A stretch of 64,000 bases of DNA from Pleurotus djamor (Eukaryota; Basidiomycota; Agaricomycetes; Agaricales; Pleurotaceae): NCBI GenBank assembly GCA_029747585.1, contig JAPEVF010000058.1, positions 1 to 64,000 of the forward strand, given 5' to 3'. Under the pieces are notes generated by a model. It made no database searches. It was not told the DNA's origin and saw only the letters and a list, made by a program, of their open reading frames with translations. Numbering within the stretch: position 1 is the stretch's first letter; each line of letters starts with the position of its first letter. This document shows positions 12,722 through 23,630 of the stretch, in pieces. A program made the translations under genes and the position numbers.

Positions 12722-13155
12722 ACGCATCCCACGCGGGGGTAATATACTTAGCTTCGGCTACATTGTCTGTGATCGGGTAGTTATCCAGGACTCCATGGGC
12801 GCAAGCGAGAGAGTTACATACGAAAACTTTCGCCGTGTCGACTTGAAAGAGTTTGAAGGAAATCTTCGAATGCGCATGATGGTTAAGTTTGGCGATGCGT
12901 TTGGAAAGAGTGTCCCATCGATCGTCCGAGGGATCGAGAAGACCAAAGCTCGGAGGGATCTCAGAGAGTGGGTTTATCGGACAAGGTAGGAAAACACTTA
13001 CAGGCCGAAAAACAGTCACATTTGGGGCGTCGTGGATGAAGAAACCCGTAACGGCCTATGCGTAATCGGATCAGGAATGATACGATGGATTGTGGGAAGC
13101 TGATACGCACCTCGGAAGTCTTTAAGAACATGGTAAACGTGCTAGCGAGCGCCAT
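12722..13155 (-). pseudogene. Truncated PMU1-like histidine phosphatase (copy A)
   Basis: From an ATG at 13155 the minus strand repeats the first exons of the two fuller copies at 35402-36721 and 57696-59002: MALASTFTM, then GFFIHDAPNVTV, then IPPSFGLLDPSDDRWDTL, then NVAEAKY and TPAWDA. Where both fuller copies have the catalytic RHGEGF, this copy reads VDTAKVF, so the phospho-accepting His is gone. After TPAWDA (about 12722) the remaining two thirds of the enzyme is missing. It is a dead 5' fragment, at the edge of a block also present beside the two fuller copies. Confidence 0.8.
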
Positions 13156-13259
13156 GATAAAAAACGTCAGACAGCGTAGACGAGGGATACAAAGAAGCCG
13201 TCCCACCTCAGAGTGAAAGTGGCGTCGCGTCGTTTTATGCAAGACCTCAGAAAAGGACC

Positions 13260-15400
13260 GGTCTGGGTATCAACTTCGCGTCTTAAGTAGCCAGAGAGGT
13301 GGTTTCATCCCCGAGCGACGGACTCTGTCGAGAAGAATACCTGCGGTATCAAGCAAGCGTGCTCACCATATGTATATGTATATACTGCATACGCTTCGTT
13401 CACATCGGTGTCAAGACCCGTCATGCGTCATCAGACAGCAGCCAGGAATAGCTACGCGTTGAAAGTTTCGATGTGCGCGCGTTGAGTTTGTGAGAATTAA
13501 AATTTGCGTCATTTTACAGATATCTTCTAGATAGCTGCGTAGTATTTCCAAGTTTTCGATATAGATGGTTGAGAGTGAGATGAAGGAAGAACGAATGGAT
13601 GCTGGACGGTACGGTGCTCTGGCCTAGGGGCGAGTTTACGTAACATGCCTGCCCTGAACCAGAGCACTGCAAAATGCCTCGACCGTCCTCCTGCCAGCCT
13701 GGCGCCAGTTGAACGACAACACGTCTTCGCATTTGATGAAAGAATCACTTCCTGGACGTGAGTATCCGAACCAACTGGGGTTTAGTACGGATAATTTCCA
13801 CAAGATTTCGCTCTTCCAACCTGCTGGAGGGGCAAGACAATGGCTGGGATCGACGTTTTTCTGGAGGCATCATGGTACAAGCTGTGTACAAGGTCAGCTC
13901 TGATACACCCCTGGAACATACACACTCTTACGCACCTTCCCCCCAGAAAGAAATTTGTCCAACCCAGTTGCAACCGAACCGAAACTCAAGCGGGCGGCGT
14001 CCACGATTCCTTGTCCTAAAGGTGGATGCTTCGTGCTTCGTTGACCCAGGATGCTCATGCATTGAGTCTTCGCTCATATGAGCTCGCAATGGTGCGTACC
14101 GCTTGTCCGCGCCCAGACTGGTCAGACTGACTGCGACCTGAACGGTAGTTATCTTCATTCTGAATTCCTCGGACCCTTCCTCGGACTTTACAGTCATAGT
14201 CAGCCACGAACCATTATTATGCGTCATGATTCGCTGCGGCTGGTTCCCGCTCCCAAATGTGCGTTGCTACATCCATAAGAGTCGTTTTCGGCTCTGATTT
14301 AGGTTGCTCAGGATCAGAAACTGTACATAGGTCCAGCAGCAGGTTGGGCCAAGAACATACCATCACTGAGGCCTTCGATGGATATCCCGCTCCCAGTTTA
14401 CCCAACGAAGGAGCCAGCTGGGCTTCGCGTAACTAGACCCCGAATCTGTTGTTCCTCTTTCCTCAGACGTGCGTTCTCATGCCTGACCACAAGAATTAGT
14501 AATTACTGAGCTCTCGACGTATAGCGACTTTCTCATATCTTGTCATCCCGACGCCCAATGGGCCAGTACGAACATAGTCCCGTATTGGCCGCCTGTACGA
14601 GCGGGAGCTTTGCTCCTGGCTTCTACGCTATGAATAAGGGACCAACACTAGGTTGAGCAAGCTGTGCTTACTGGTCCGCTGAGCTTGGAATGGTCATGCT
14701 GGACTATGCTTAGCGCTGTCCATACGAGACTCCATCATGTAGTTCCCTCTTCTAGACGGTGAGTTTTAATGCCCACAGCGCGGACTTGAGGTCACTGAGC
14801 TTGTTGAGAGTAGATTGTAGAAGCCTTTGTCATCATCCAAACTTCGAGTACACCTAGCTCGGTATGAATACCTCGTCTATTTCCCCAGCCGCTACGGAGA
14901 GATACGAACTCGATCGTGTGATACCTAAACACGGACCCTCGATGGCGCGACGGTGCAGATCATGTTCCACCATTGGTAGGTGTTATCTTGGAACCGCGAT
15001 TTGGCAGTCGCTAAACTTGATGTCTATAGACCAGAGACTTTTGTAGCATCCTAACATAGGGTAGCCGAATAACAGCAGCGTCCCTTGAGGTGCTGCCCGC
15101 CAGCAGCGCTTCGATCCAGGTGAACGGATATGTCCGACGAAGTTGGGAAGTAGGCAGACTCAACCGCTGATAATGACAATGGCGGTAATGACAATGGTGG
15201 CAGCGGTGTATTCCCCGTAACAATGGTTTGCAAATCGTTGACGCTGGGTCCTGAGTCACTTATCGTGTCCCCTCTTCGTCGACCACGACCCCGAGGCTCT
15301 CGATTCCGGGGCTCTCTCCTCGGGTCTCCGTCCCCAGGCTGCTCGCGTGGTTTCTTTCGTCGGCCGTCGTAGCTCACATCCATATCTGCGTATGGATGGT
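13260..15400. repeat. Copy A of the block that lies upstream of the PMU1-like genes
   Basis: This 2-kb stretch resembles 36.8-38.9 kb and the reverse complement of 55.5-57.6 kb. The clearest shared part is near 15020-15150 (GACCAGAGACTTTTGTAGCA and the following bases), matched at about 38730-38820 and, inverted, at about 55620-55760. In one frame it encodes ESAYFPTSS...GGQHLK in copies A and C. Introns and frame breaks differ between copies and I could not build a convincing gene in any. An Arg/Gly-rich minus-strand frame with an ATG at 15383 exists only in this copy. The block may hold a rapidly changing gene or only old intergenic DNA. Confidence 0.55.
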
Positions 15401-16140
15401 TGATGGATTTGAAAGTAGGTCGTGAATACTGATATAGAGGACTCTACTAGAGTATCTTGACGAGAGGTGGGAGGCTTCTCGAGGGTAGTTAGGGTATGCT
15501 TATGCTCCCGCCTATGCGATATTGCGAATTGAGGAAAAAATCTGAATCGTCTGTGAACCCAACGTTATTTATCGCGGTCGCTAGAATGGGGCAACGGAGT
15601 GTGCGTATCGCCACACGCCTTGATACATGGAGAGCGCTCAGTTCTAACGGTTGGAAAAATGCATCTTTTGTCTCTCTTGGTTTGCCTCATCACAGTATCT
15701 GCCACACTTCCATAACAACGGCCGGGATAAAGCAGCCCGCCCATATAGAGTACAAGCAGGATAACGCGGTACACGATGCGAAATTCAGTGACGCATACTC
15801 TGGAGTACGCGTAGAGTATACACGCTTCATAGAACTCGGAGACTTTGGAAACGCAGGGGTAAGGAATACAACTCAGCGCTAGCTCGTGTATGTTCGAGGT
15901 TTAGAGTAGATAGAAAGCGAAGGGATTTATCCAGAGGGTAAGGGGAATCAAGAACGAACTCAAAATACGTGGTGTAAAGCCAACATCCATATTCAGAGCC
16001 CATCTATTCAGGGGAGGCATTGCAACGAGGTCATTCACAGTTCATCGTGTCTGTATGAATGGCCGTTGTCCATAATCTAAAGTAGCCACAGAAAACACGA
16101 ACCAGGTATCAATGAGCCACGGACCAGATGAAGCAGAATT
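15400..16140. other. No recognisable gene
   Basis: A 128-codon plus-strand frame at 15496-15882 and a minus-strand frame inside it were examined; neither has a motif, a paralogue in the window or an exon partner. Confidence 0.4.
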
Positions 16141-16899
16141 TTAGAGACATACCATATACGGAGACTGGACATAATCAATCTGACTGAGCGTAATTCTCCC
16201 TCCCGGATACGTCCCCTCAGCCGGCAACGTGATATTGATGCTATACCCATCAGTCCTGCTCTGATAGCGTCTGAGGATCGCTTGCTCTGGCGTAACTTGT
16301 CTACGACCACCTTCGTTAATCCTCGTGGCGAGAATCCTCCCAGCCTCCTCCCTCGTCACAGCCCTCAAAGGCATCGTCACATGAGACGGTAGTGATAGCC
16401 TGTAAATCGCCAACCTGCGATTATCAATCGTCAGATACCCCGCGGTCTGATCCCAGTACACCACAATCGGATCGAACTGGCTGCGTAAGTAAGCTTGACG
16501 GACGCTCAGATCGTATATCCCTAGAGCGCGACGGACTACTTGTTCGAAGGGGACGTAGTCGTTGATGGTTATGTTGAATACTCTGGAGGAGATGGTACGT
16601 TGGGTCCAACCGATGGCGCCGATTGGGATTCGGCCGTCCTCAATGCTGGATGCGCCGACGCTGAAATAAGGAGCGGGATTGTGATGTGAGGCACCCAACC
16701 ACTCGACGAAGCCTTCGATCTAGAGATGAGGCGTAAGAAAGGGCGAACATGGGAACGAAGGAATAGCTTACGGTGTGATACACACCATATCCCGGAATAA
16801 GGTTCCTCCAGTCGGGAGCGATAGCGCCGAAGAACTGGAGCATAAAGGCATGATGAGACTCGAGATTGGGAAGAAAATGTCGTTTGCAAGACGTACCAT
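16141..16899 (-). CDS. Small protein with ParB/polymorphic-nuclease-like DNRRL domain
   Basis: The ATG at 16899 is followed directly by a GTACGT donor, so the first coding exon is the start codon alone. The next exon reads FFGAIAPDWRNLIPGYGVYHT, and after another intron the protein continues to about 226 residues. The core is GRIPIGAIGWTQRTIS, a gap, then DPIVVYWDQTAGYLTIDNRRL and, later, RYQSRTDGYSINI. The pattern TQ-x-(S/T)IS ... V...(D/G)-x-YLT(L/I)DNRRL ... DG-S-I is that of a ParB-like fold domain seen in polymorphic toxin tips and in scattered eukaryotic proteins. I recognise the pattern only, so nuclease or binding activity is not claimed. No signal peptide. The C-terminus may splice on after SPYM (donor GTATGT) instead of ending at 16141. 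Confidence 0.5.
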
Positions 16900-18173
16900 G
16901 TTAAAAGTGAGAATTGAGGTTGAGAGTATGCTATGTCCTGTGAAATTGCGAGACTCGAGACTTGATAAGGAGTTTGTTTGGGGGATATGAAGAATGCGCA
17001 AGCCTCGTACCAGCTTTTATACCACCGATACGAGGGTATCAAGAACTTCCCCCTTGAAGGGTTTCCTAAAACGTCGAAGCTCGTTCACCTTGCCAGTCAT
17101 TCCACCTTCAAAAGTGCGGTGCTTGCCGTCGTACAGGCTCCTATCAGCGTCCCTAGACGTATACATCCATCCTTGACAACAAGGGAAGCATCCTTGACCA
17201 AGAATGCCCATTTTCGTGAAGACGCCAGGGGAGGGTCATCTCGGGACAGGATGCACAGCGGACGACACTTGGGATTTTTCTGCGCAGAAACCAGACCAGT
17301 GGGATAAATCAATGACATACACCGCCCAGCCTCCAGGAGTCCTTGAGGAGCACACGAGGATCGCCGTGAGGAATGGGATTTTCATGGCACAGTCATACCG
17401 AGGCATCGCATCGCCCAAGGCGAAGACACAGCTGTGTTTTCTCGACTANTTTCCNNGGAACGTAGCTGTATGGAAGCTGTATACAGCATGGACGTTCATG
17501 CTTCTCGGTATCTGAAGTGTTGAAGCCTAGAGGACGCTGTGCTGAGTCTTTTAGCGCGCAGTTTCTCCAAGACTTCGGGTAGCCTTGCTCTGACTGGAGA
17601 GCACTCTATTTTGGCTATGGTTGGTACGTATGCTTCGCTCAAGATAAGTCCTAAGTAGTAAGAAGTGTTATTAGTACTTGAGTCTGACAACACCCGTCCA
17701 TGGGGAGACTCGAAGACGACGGAAGCGACGGGGGGCTCGTAGGAAAGTTGGAGACAATGAGTCGTGCTCCGAGATGGCTACCTGATCTCCCTTTCAGTCC
17801 CTTGATGCAACACAGAGTACACTTGGGTTCGCCAAACTGGGACCAACCACGATATCTCTCAAAAGCAAAAGCGAAAAATGAAGGACAATAAAGCAAATAA
17901 AAACGTGAATTCCGAGGGCAGGAGGCGAGCCATTGGTAACAATGATAAAAGAACAGAATGTGGTCGGTGACTAACTAAAATACCTTTGGCGCGAAGGAAG
18001 AAATAGCAGATTGACCACCCCGAGAAAGATATGGAGGTATCAAGGGCACTCACAAGTACAAGGAATCAAGGAGCGGTGGTGGTACACTATTGAGGCAAGG
18101 AAGATGAGAAGGGCATAGGGAGAGTGGAACCAGAAGTCGATGCAAGGAACTCACAGGTGTAGCAAGATCAAGA
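16900..18173. other. No recognisable gene; contains ambiguous bases
   Basis: Short frames on both strands, no motif recognised. Ambiguous bases at 17449 and 17455-17456 lie in the longest plus-strand frame (17204-17515), so it cannot be judged. Confidence 0.4.
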
Positions 18174-18959
18174 TCAGGCCGTATCGTCTCTCTCGGCGAC
18201 GACCTTCGAGACAGCTTGAGAGGGAAATGCTCGAATCGGCCCCATGCACGGTGCAACGCTTTGTGGGCGTTCTTGAAGTTTCGCCTCGAGTTCGGCTTTG
18301 TCACCTTTGAGAAACTCAAGCTGGTCAGTGTTCTCAATATGGTATACCTTGGTATACCCGCGGCGTGTATGTTGATTAACGTGTCGAACGCTAAAAGTCA
18401 GTAAATCGTCAGGAGCGTGACTGGTCACATTGGAACGACTCTGGACGATTCCCTCCGTCCATTCACCGTATTCGAGCTTCATCTCGTCCCAACGGCGGGC
18501 TCGTACGTAGTCTCCGATCTTAAAAGGCCAATCAGATAATGAAAGAACAAAGGTAAACGGGAGAAGACGAACTTGAATATCTTCACAAGCTCTCTGGATA
18601 GATTCAACGTATGAGGAGTGTGCTGTTCTAATCGGTCCGAGATTATATCTAATTGGGGCAGAATGACCATGAGGCATCATAACACGAAAGAATGGGATCA
18701 TTTGCGCTCGATGCGCCGAGGGATTGACCACCGGATGGGTGGTATGGTGGCTATTGTACGCGTCACGGCGGATAAAGGTGAGATTTTGTTCTTGTGTATC
18801 ATCAAAGGAAGGTCCCATATCGATTCGCCCGTTAAGAACTGAAATAGGTGAGAAAAGACAGACGGGAACTGGGGGACGTACTTTGGTACGACAGACTGGG
18901 GGATGAGGAGGACAGTGGCCATTTCTGGGGAGCGTCGCACTTATAAACGCAGATGTCAA
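18174..18959 (-). CDS. Unknown protein with possible SH3/Tudor-like segment, copy 2
   Basis: Paralogue of the gene at 11137-11791. Shared parts in order: SAPIRYNLGP...HSSYVESIQRACEDIQ, an in-frame 54-nt sequence with GT...AG borders (an intron, at the same place as in copy 1), IGDYVRARRWDEMKLEYGEW, TFSVRHVNQHTRRGY, and the C-terminal SVAPCMGPIRAFPSQAVSKV. The stop is at 18174. The sequence conserves Trp, Gly and charged positions between copies while introns diverge, which argues for selection on protein. The open frame up to 18959 begins with TTG, not ATG, so the true start is not known and may need an upstream exon. The role is unknown; a chromatin-type barrel is only a guess. Confidence 0.5.
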   Translation of the reverse strand: MTSAFISATLPRNGHCPPHPPVCRTKVRPPVPVCLFSPISVLNGRIDMGPSFDDTQEQNLTFIRRDAYNSHHTTHPVVNPSAHRAQMIPFFRVMMPHGHSAPIRYNLGPIRTAHSSYVESIQRACEDIQVRLLPFTFVLSLSDWPFKIGDYVRARRWDEMKLEYGEWTEGIVQSRSNVTSHAPDDLLTFSVRHVNQHTRRGYTKVYHIENTDQLEFLKGDKAELEAKLQERPQSVAPCMGPIRAFPSQAVSKVVAERDDTA

Positions 18960-19479
18960 AGAGACAAGCCTCGAAGCCGGTATTGTAGTTCAGTAGTACT
19001 TGAGGAGATGTGGTCCTTCTCTTTGACCGGCGTGGTTGCGTCGCGAAGAGGCTCCGAGTGGCTTCAATGGGACGTCCCCGCCATGACAATGGAAACCTGC
19101 ATTTTTAGGTGGCGGTGGCTCGTCCGTGGCAAAGACAAGCTTGTCAGAACAGCATCTAGCAGGTGAGTTACTGAAGTCCGAAGGCCGAGATACGTATCAT
19201 TGGAGGGGGCTGATGAGAGGACAGAGCATTGGCATTTCAATGAGTTCGCGGAGGGGATGAAAAGTTGAACGCGTGGACAGGTCGTGGGAAATGATTAATA
19301 AAGCCACCCTGAAGACCTTTCGCCCTTCGAACGCAGTCCCGCAGTATGCTCATCTTCGTCTCCACCATCTTTTCTCTACGCCGAATGACAGCAAGGCATG
19401 ACGGTTGAATATTCTGCTCTGCAATCGCCGCTATAAAAATACTCGTGTCGGACAGGCCTCTTTGACCATTTTCCGCCCT

Positions 19480-20400
19480 TTTCAAGTTTCCCTTGCCAGG
19501 ACTTTGTGGTCATCTCTGCGAGGAGCCTACTCGTTTGGAAGCAGGAGGACTTCGGAATCGGGTGTACTCCTTGGACTTTGAGTGCGGAATTAGCAGGTGC
19601 TACTTGCTACCTTCATGCCGGAAGTGTGAATGTCCTTGTTTTAAAATCCACCGTCGGGTGAGTCTTCGAGCGGATACGATGATGCGGTGCTGATTGATGT
19701 TTAATAAATAGGCCCGCGACGTCGTGAAAGAATCAAGAAAACATCCGATCCCCCAGTGGAGCCAAACTCGTCTTGACCATAGCACTACGGATAGGCCATA
19801 GCAAGTGCGAAATTCGATGCTGAATTCGGACAAGCCCTCTGTCAATCGTTCGTGCCGTGAGTGTGCTGAGGATGTGCCAAAGTCTCTGCAGCGGACAGGA
19901 GTTATGGTCATTGTCTTGTCGCATTCCGTTCCGCGGAACTACCACCAGTTGACATTGTCTGCGAGCTGTGCTATGAAATCTTCCTCTCCCTCTGATGGAC
20001 AAACAAGAAATCATTTCGCTGGCTAGACGTCTGTGCCCTTGCCCCCGTAAGTTTGTGTCCACCGAACGCTGGATACGCTCGCTGAATTTCGGAAAGTCGA
20101 AAATGATCCTTCTGTCTTAGGACCGTTGAATGTTCGCTGTACGCTTTACCTCATGCCGGCATTTCTCTGCGGTAACCTTCAACACGAACTTCCGTCCTCA
20201 GCGTCACACATACACCCCATTTGTACAGGCTCTCATCGCAGCCTACCCTTTGGCCAGGTCTCAGGATCCCTCCGCTACGCCGAAATACTTTGCCAGCCGC
20301 CGTTTTCTCTTCGCAAAGGGCTGTTGAGACGGTGATGCGATTCATGCACCTGTCGATAGTTCGGCAGGTCTCTCTGGCGGTCTCGACGTCAAGGCGTGTA
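19480..20400 (+). pseudogene. Possible relic of an F-box gene
   Basis: Near 19937-19998 one plus-strand frame reads ELPPVDIVCELCYEIFLSL and then stops. This resembles the LPxEI...IF core of the F-box. A downstream frame (20130-20327) has no stop but no repeat pattern I can assign. The evidence is one short match, so this may be chance. Confidence 0.25.
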
Positions 20401-20481
20401 TGAATATTTGTGCTACATACATAACGGACATTTACATATCACGGGCGTGCGTCCCTCCAGCCTGGTGTATTACTTTGTAAG

Positions 20482-21897
20482 TTACATGATGTATACTGTC
20501 TCTGGGGCGCCATGGGTGAGGACGCCGAGAGATGGTAAAGTTGAAGGAACAATGTAAGCGCGAACCCGCTCATATGTAGCGATCGGAAGCATATGTGTTG
20601 ACGCTGTAGCCGTCCGTAACAGGATGGCGAACGGGAGCTCAACTCTTTTTTCATCGACGTATGAGCCCAGGATCGCGATTTTGAGGATATCTACACGGGC
20701 GGGAGCACGGCTTCCAAGCGGAAACACTGCAGTAACCCGTTGCTTCGGTCCACGATGCAAAGTGAACCAGAAATCCGTTGGAGACGAGGAGGCTTCCCCG
20801 ACGTCATGGAGCGTGACGGCAATTCGAAGACCACAGTTGGTGAAACAGAAAGATTGGTCAGTCCCCAGCGCTGGCGTTGCAAACTCAGAGATGTTTTGCC
20901 AGAGTACGTTGGGAGTTATACGGGGACAAAGAGCGCAATAAGCGTCGGGATCGCCGGCGAGCATCGAACTACGCTGAGAAGGTGGGGAGTCAAAGATATT
21001 CCATGTGAAGACGCTTCGGTCATTGTAGCTCTCAACGCAAGCAACCTGAAGTCGATGGAAGGATCGTTCTCGCCCTTCCCCGTAGGCGATGGGGAGGGTG
21101 ACATCAAGTAACCCTGCTAAGCAGTAAGTGAGGTCTTCTGGGATAGTAGTGCTACGACGCGCAACGTAATTGAAGATCTTGGTTGCATTTTTGGGCGAGG
21201 GTGTGAAGGAGATTAAGTCGTCCGTTTCTATACCTGTAAAAATCAAGTTTAACCATGCGATACAAGCTCCATGTTGGTTCGGATGTTCCTTACCTGCGTA
21301 CCACGAAACCTGCCTCAGCGAATTGATATCCATGCCAGACATCTTCACGTCTGCTTCGCGGCGAACAATGTCGAATTGGCCCTTGGGAGATAGTCTCGAC
21401 CAATCGCGTAGGAAGAATACCAGCCTCTTCGGTGCCAAGAGTTCTTGAAGGGTCCAGCCTCGAGAAAACCAGCTATCGTCTCCCCATGACCCCGAATCTC
21501 CTTCACCCAGGTAAACGATACAGACACGCGCGTGTTTGTACCAGGAAAACATCGAGCGGATAGATTCGTCCAGCTCACTGCTGCTAGACTTGTCGATGCA
21601 AACCGTATCGACCCAGGCATAACGACATCCATAATCTTGGGCAATGCGACAGAAATTGGAGAATTTTTCGTGTTTGCAGGGAGGGAGGCCGTGTCGAAGC
21701 TCTTGGAAAACCAGCTCGTCGTCGGTCCATCGATGCGATAAGACGGCGTATATAGCTGACGATCGGAGTTGTGCTTTTAGATCTCGTTTAAACTGTTCCG
21801 AAGTCGTGAATGTTGGGACTGAGCCTAAGGTTGGCCATAGCTCATCGTGCAAGCGTTTTCGAAGTTCATTCCGAGTTATCAATTGGTGGGTTTTCAT
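20482..21897 (-). CDS. HET-domain (heterokaryon incompatibility) protein
   Basis: The minus-strand frame is open from 21942 to the stop at 20482; the first ATG is at 21897. HET-domain hallmarks follow in order: AIYAVLSHRW, then CRYAWVDTVCIDKSSSSELD, then SIRSMFSWYKHARVCIVYLG, then WFSRGWTLQELLAPKRLVFF, and a downstream PEDLTYCLAGLLDVTLPIAYGEG block typical of basidiomycete HET proteins. A 60-nt in-frame sequence at about 21233-21292 has GTAAGG...ACAG borders and interrupts the usual SWYAG-ETDD join, so it is very likely an intron. The mature protein would be about 450 residues. HET proteins trigger cell death when genetically different hyphae fuse, or act in other immune-like responses; the trigger and partner here are unknown. 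RLYDMKT just before the ATG hints at a 5' exon. Confidence 0.85.
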   Translation of the reverse strand: MKTHQLITRNELRKRLHDELWPTLGSVPTFTTSEQFKRDLKAQLRSSAIYAVLSHRWTDDELVFQELRHGLPPCKHEKFSNFCRIAQDYGCRYAWVDTVCIDKSSSSELDESIRSMFSWYKHARVCIVYLGEGDSGSWGDDSWFSRGWTLQELLAPKRLVFFLRDWSRLSPKGQFDIVRREADVKMSGMDINSLRQVSWYAGKEHPNQHGACIAWLNLIFTGIETDDLISFTPSPKNATKIFNYVARRSTTIPEDLTYCLAGLLDVTLPIAYGEGRERSFHRLQVACVESYNDRSVFTWNIFDSPPSQRSSMLAGDPDAYCALCPRITPNVLWQNISEFATPALGTDQSFCFTNCGLRIAVTLHDVGEASSSPTDFWFTLHRGPKQRVTAVFPLGSRAPARVDILKIAILGSYVDEKRVELPFAILLRTATASTHMLPIATYERVRAYIVPSTLPSLGVLTHGAPETVYIM

Positions 21898-21942
21898 GTC
21901 GTAGAGCCGCGCCGGGCAGGTTTGAACGAACGTTGACGTCAA

Positions 21943-23024
21943 GTTCGCAAATTCGCGAGTGCGCGGCTGAGTCGACCGTGTAGGGGTAAGAAAAGAAGCC
22001 CGGATAACTGCGTTTCAATGCTTACATCACTCCTAGTGGTCTTGGGGTGATGTCAGCGAAGCATTGGCTAACAATGACGGGGATAAGGTCCATACCTGGG
22101 GGATAGTCATGGATTCTGAGAAAAGGTTGAGAGATCTTGTTCTGGGGTGACGATAACACTGAGACGACTAACCAAGCTCAATTTTATTCGGGGGAAACGC
22201 TAGGCTGCTCAACCGTATTTGCCGCCGGCGAGGCCATTATATGGGGTTCAAACCCTTGAACCAAGAACACCACAGGGAGCAACATATAAGAGTCCTTGAT
22301 GGAACCGGCGGCCTAGACGGCTCCCGTGGTGGTGGTTGCACAGGTGTGTTCTCAGACAAGAGGTCGCTCTCAGTAACGGACCCTTTCCTAAGTGTTGCTT
22401 GCCTGCGGCTGATGAGAAATACGTAAAGGAAAAGAAGGGTATTCAATTACCGCAGCAAATGGCATGGATATCTGCGCCAATCCGCGTTGATTGGCGGTAA
22501 GCCGGAGAGGAATTCGGACCAATTTGGGTACCCAACAGAAAAAAAGCTGCTTTGACGGTGACGAAGAGTCACTACAGTCGAGTCGGGACGGTATCAAGGT
22601 ACATGACTGGGGGCATGATATGGGTAGAATTGAACTTCGAACTTGAAGACGAAAAAAAACTTCGCCACGTGTAGTGGCAGTAAGTCTCCTGACGCCACCC
22701 CTGAAAGGAGCCTTCACCCCCGACTTCATCTTCTCTTCCCTGGGACACGACCCCTATCCAGATCTAAGTATGCGGGGGCGCTTCAGCGTCAGTGCTGAAT
22801 CGCTGACTAACTAGCATTTTCGGAGCCCTGGGCACATACATTGCAGCAACTCCAATTTGTATTTTGGGGTGTGTCGCCGTTCAAGACCTGTGTTCTTGCA
22901 TCCAGGTTCATTCATACGTTCAGAGTCTAGTCGGGGCTTTCTCCTCACGGTGGTAATTATACCCCTTTCACAATTCCATAAACAGAAGCACAATACTTGA
23001 TTAGGTACACCAAAAGAAAAAAGA
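21943..23024. other. No recognisable gene
   Basis: A 113-codon minus-strand frame (22388-22729) has no recognisable domain. The rest is short frames. Nothing else seen up to the tRNA. Confidence 0.4.
23017..23022 (-). terminator. RNA polymerase III terminator of tRNA-Phe
   Basis: Six T residues on the minus strand, starting two bases after the tRNA end, followed by C and four more T. This is the usual poly-T stop of pol III. Confidence 0.7.
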
Positions 23025-23097
23025 TGGCATCTCCGTGGATTGAACACGGGACCTCCAGATCTTCAGTCTGTTGCTCTCCCAGCTGAGCTAAGACGCC
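23025..23097 (-). tRNA. tRNA-Phe (GAA anticodon)
   Basis: On the minus strand the 73-nt sequence starts GGCGTCT and ends AGATGCC plus discriminator A, giving a full 7-bp acceptor stem. The D arm is GCTC/GAGC, the anticodon loop CTGAAGA holds GAA, and the T arm is CCGTG-TTCAATC-CACGG. The sequence closely follows eukaryotic tRNA-Phe, including TAGCTCAG..GGGAGAGC (box A) and GTTCAATCC (box B). The top pair of the anticodon stem is A-G, a mismatch; the other four pair. No intron. A run of six T follows directly. Confidence 0.93.
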
Positions 23098-23630
23098 CAT
23101 GAAAGCCTCAGGAACATGGAGTTTCCATATCGGTCTCACTCCGGGCTAGGTAATAACGCAGTCCAAGGCGATGCCAGCCCTTCGACGACGTGCCATATGA
23201 AAGTAAATGGCATACCGGTAAGTGTCCTCATACGGTTACCACTTGCACCTTGCTCCCATCTCACATATTACCCAAGCCAGCTGCATGCATCCCAAAAGCC
23301 TCCGAAAACCATTTTGAGGACTACTTAAGGTAAAACATGTTGATGCAGGCGTGATGAAGGGCTTTGGCAATGTCGCTGCGCGAAGACAACTCAAAGTCGG
23401 CTGGTTGGTATTCTGGACTCATCGCACCGTAGCCCCATGTTTTACAACAGCTAGTCAAGAATCCGCCGCAAAGCATTTTATAGNAAAAAAATTCGGGGAA
23501 ATGGAGCAGAGGGAGGGTTGAGTCTGGGGCAACTGTCAAATAATGCGTGGACACGGAGGACAACGGGAGAAACAGTGAAAGCAAGGATGGACAAGGGAAG
23601 GATATCACTACGATACGCATGCTATATAAA

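Noticed and set aside
15051..15383. Arg/Gly-rich protein gene on the minus strand
   Set aside because: Open only in copy A of the repeated block; copies B and C do not keep the start or the Arg-rich part.
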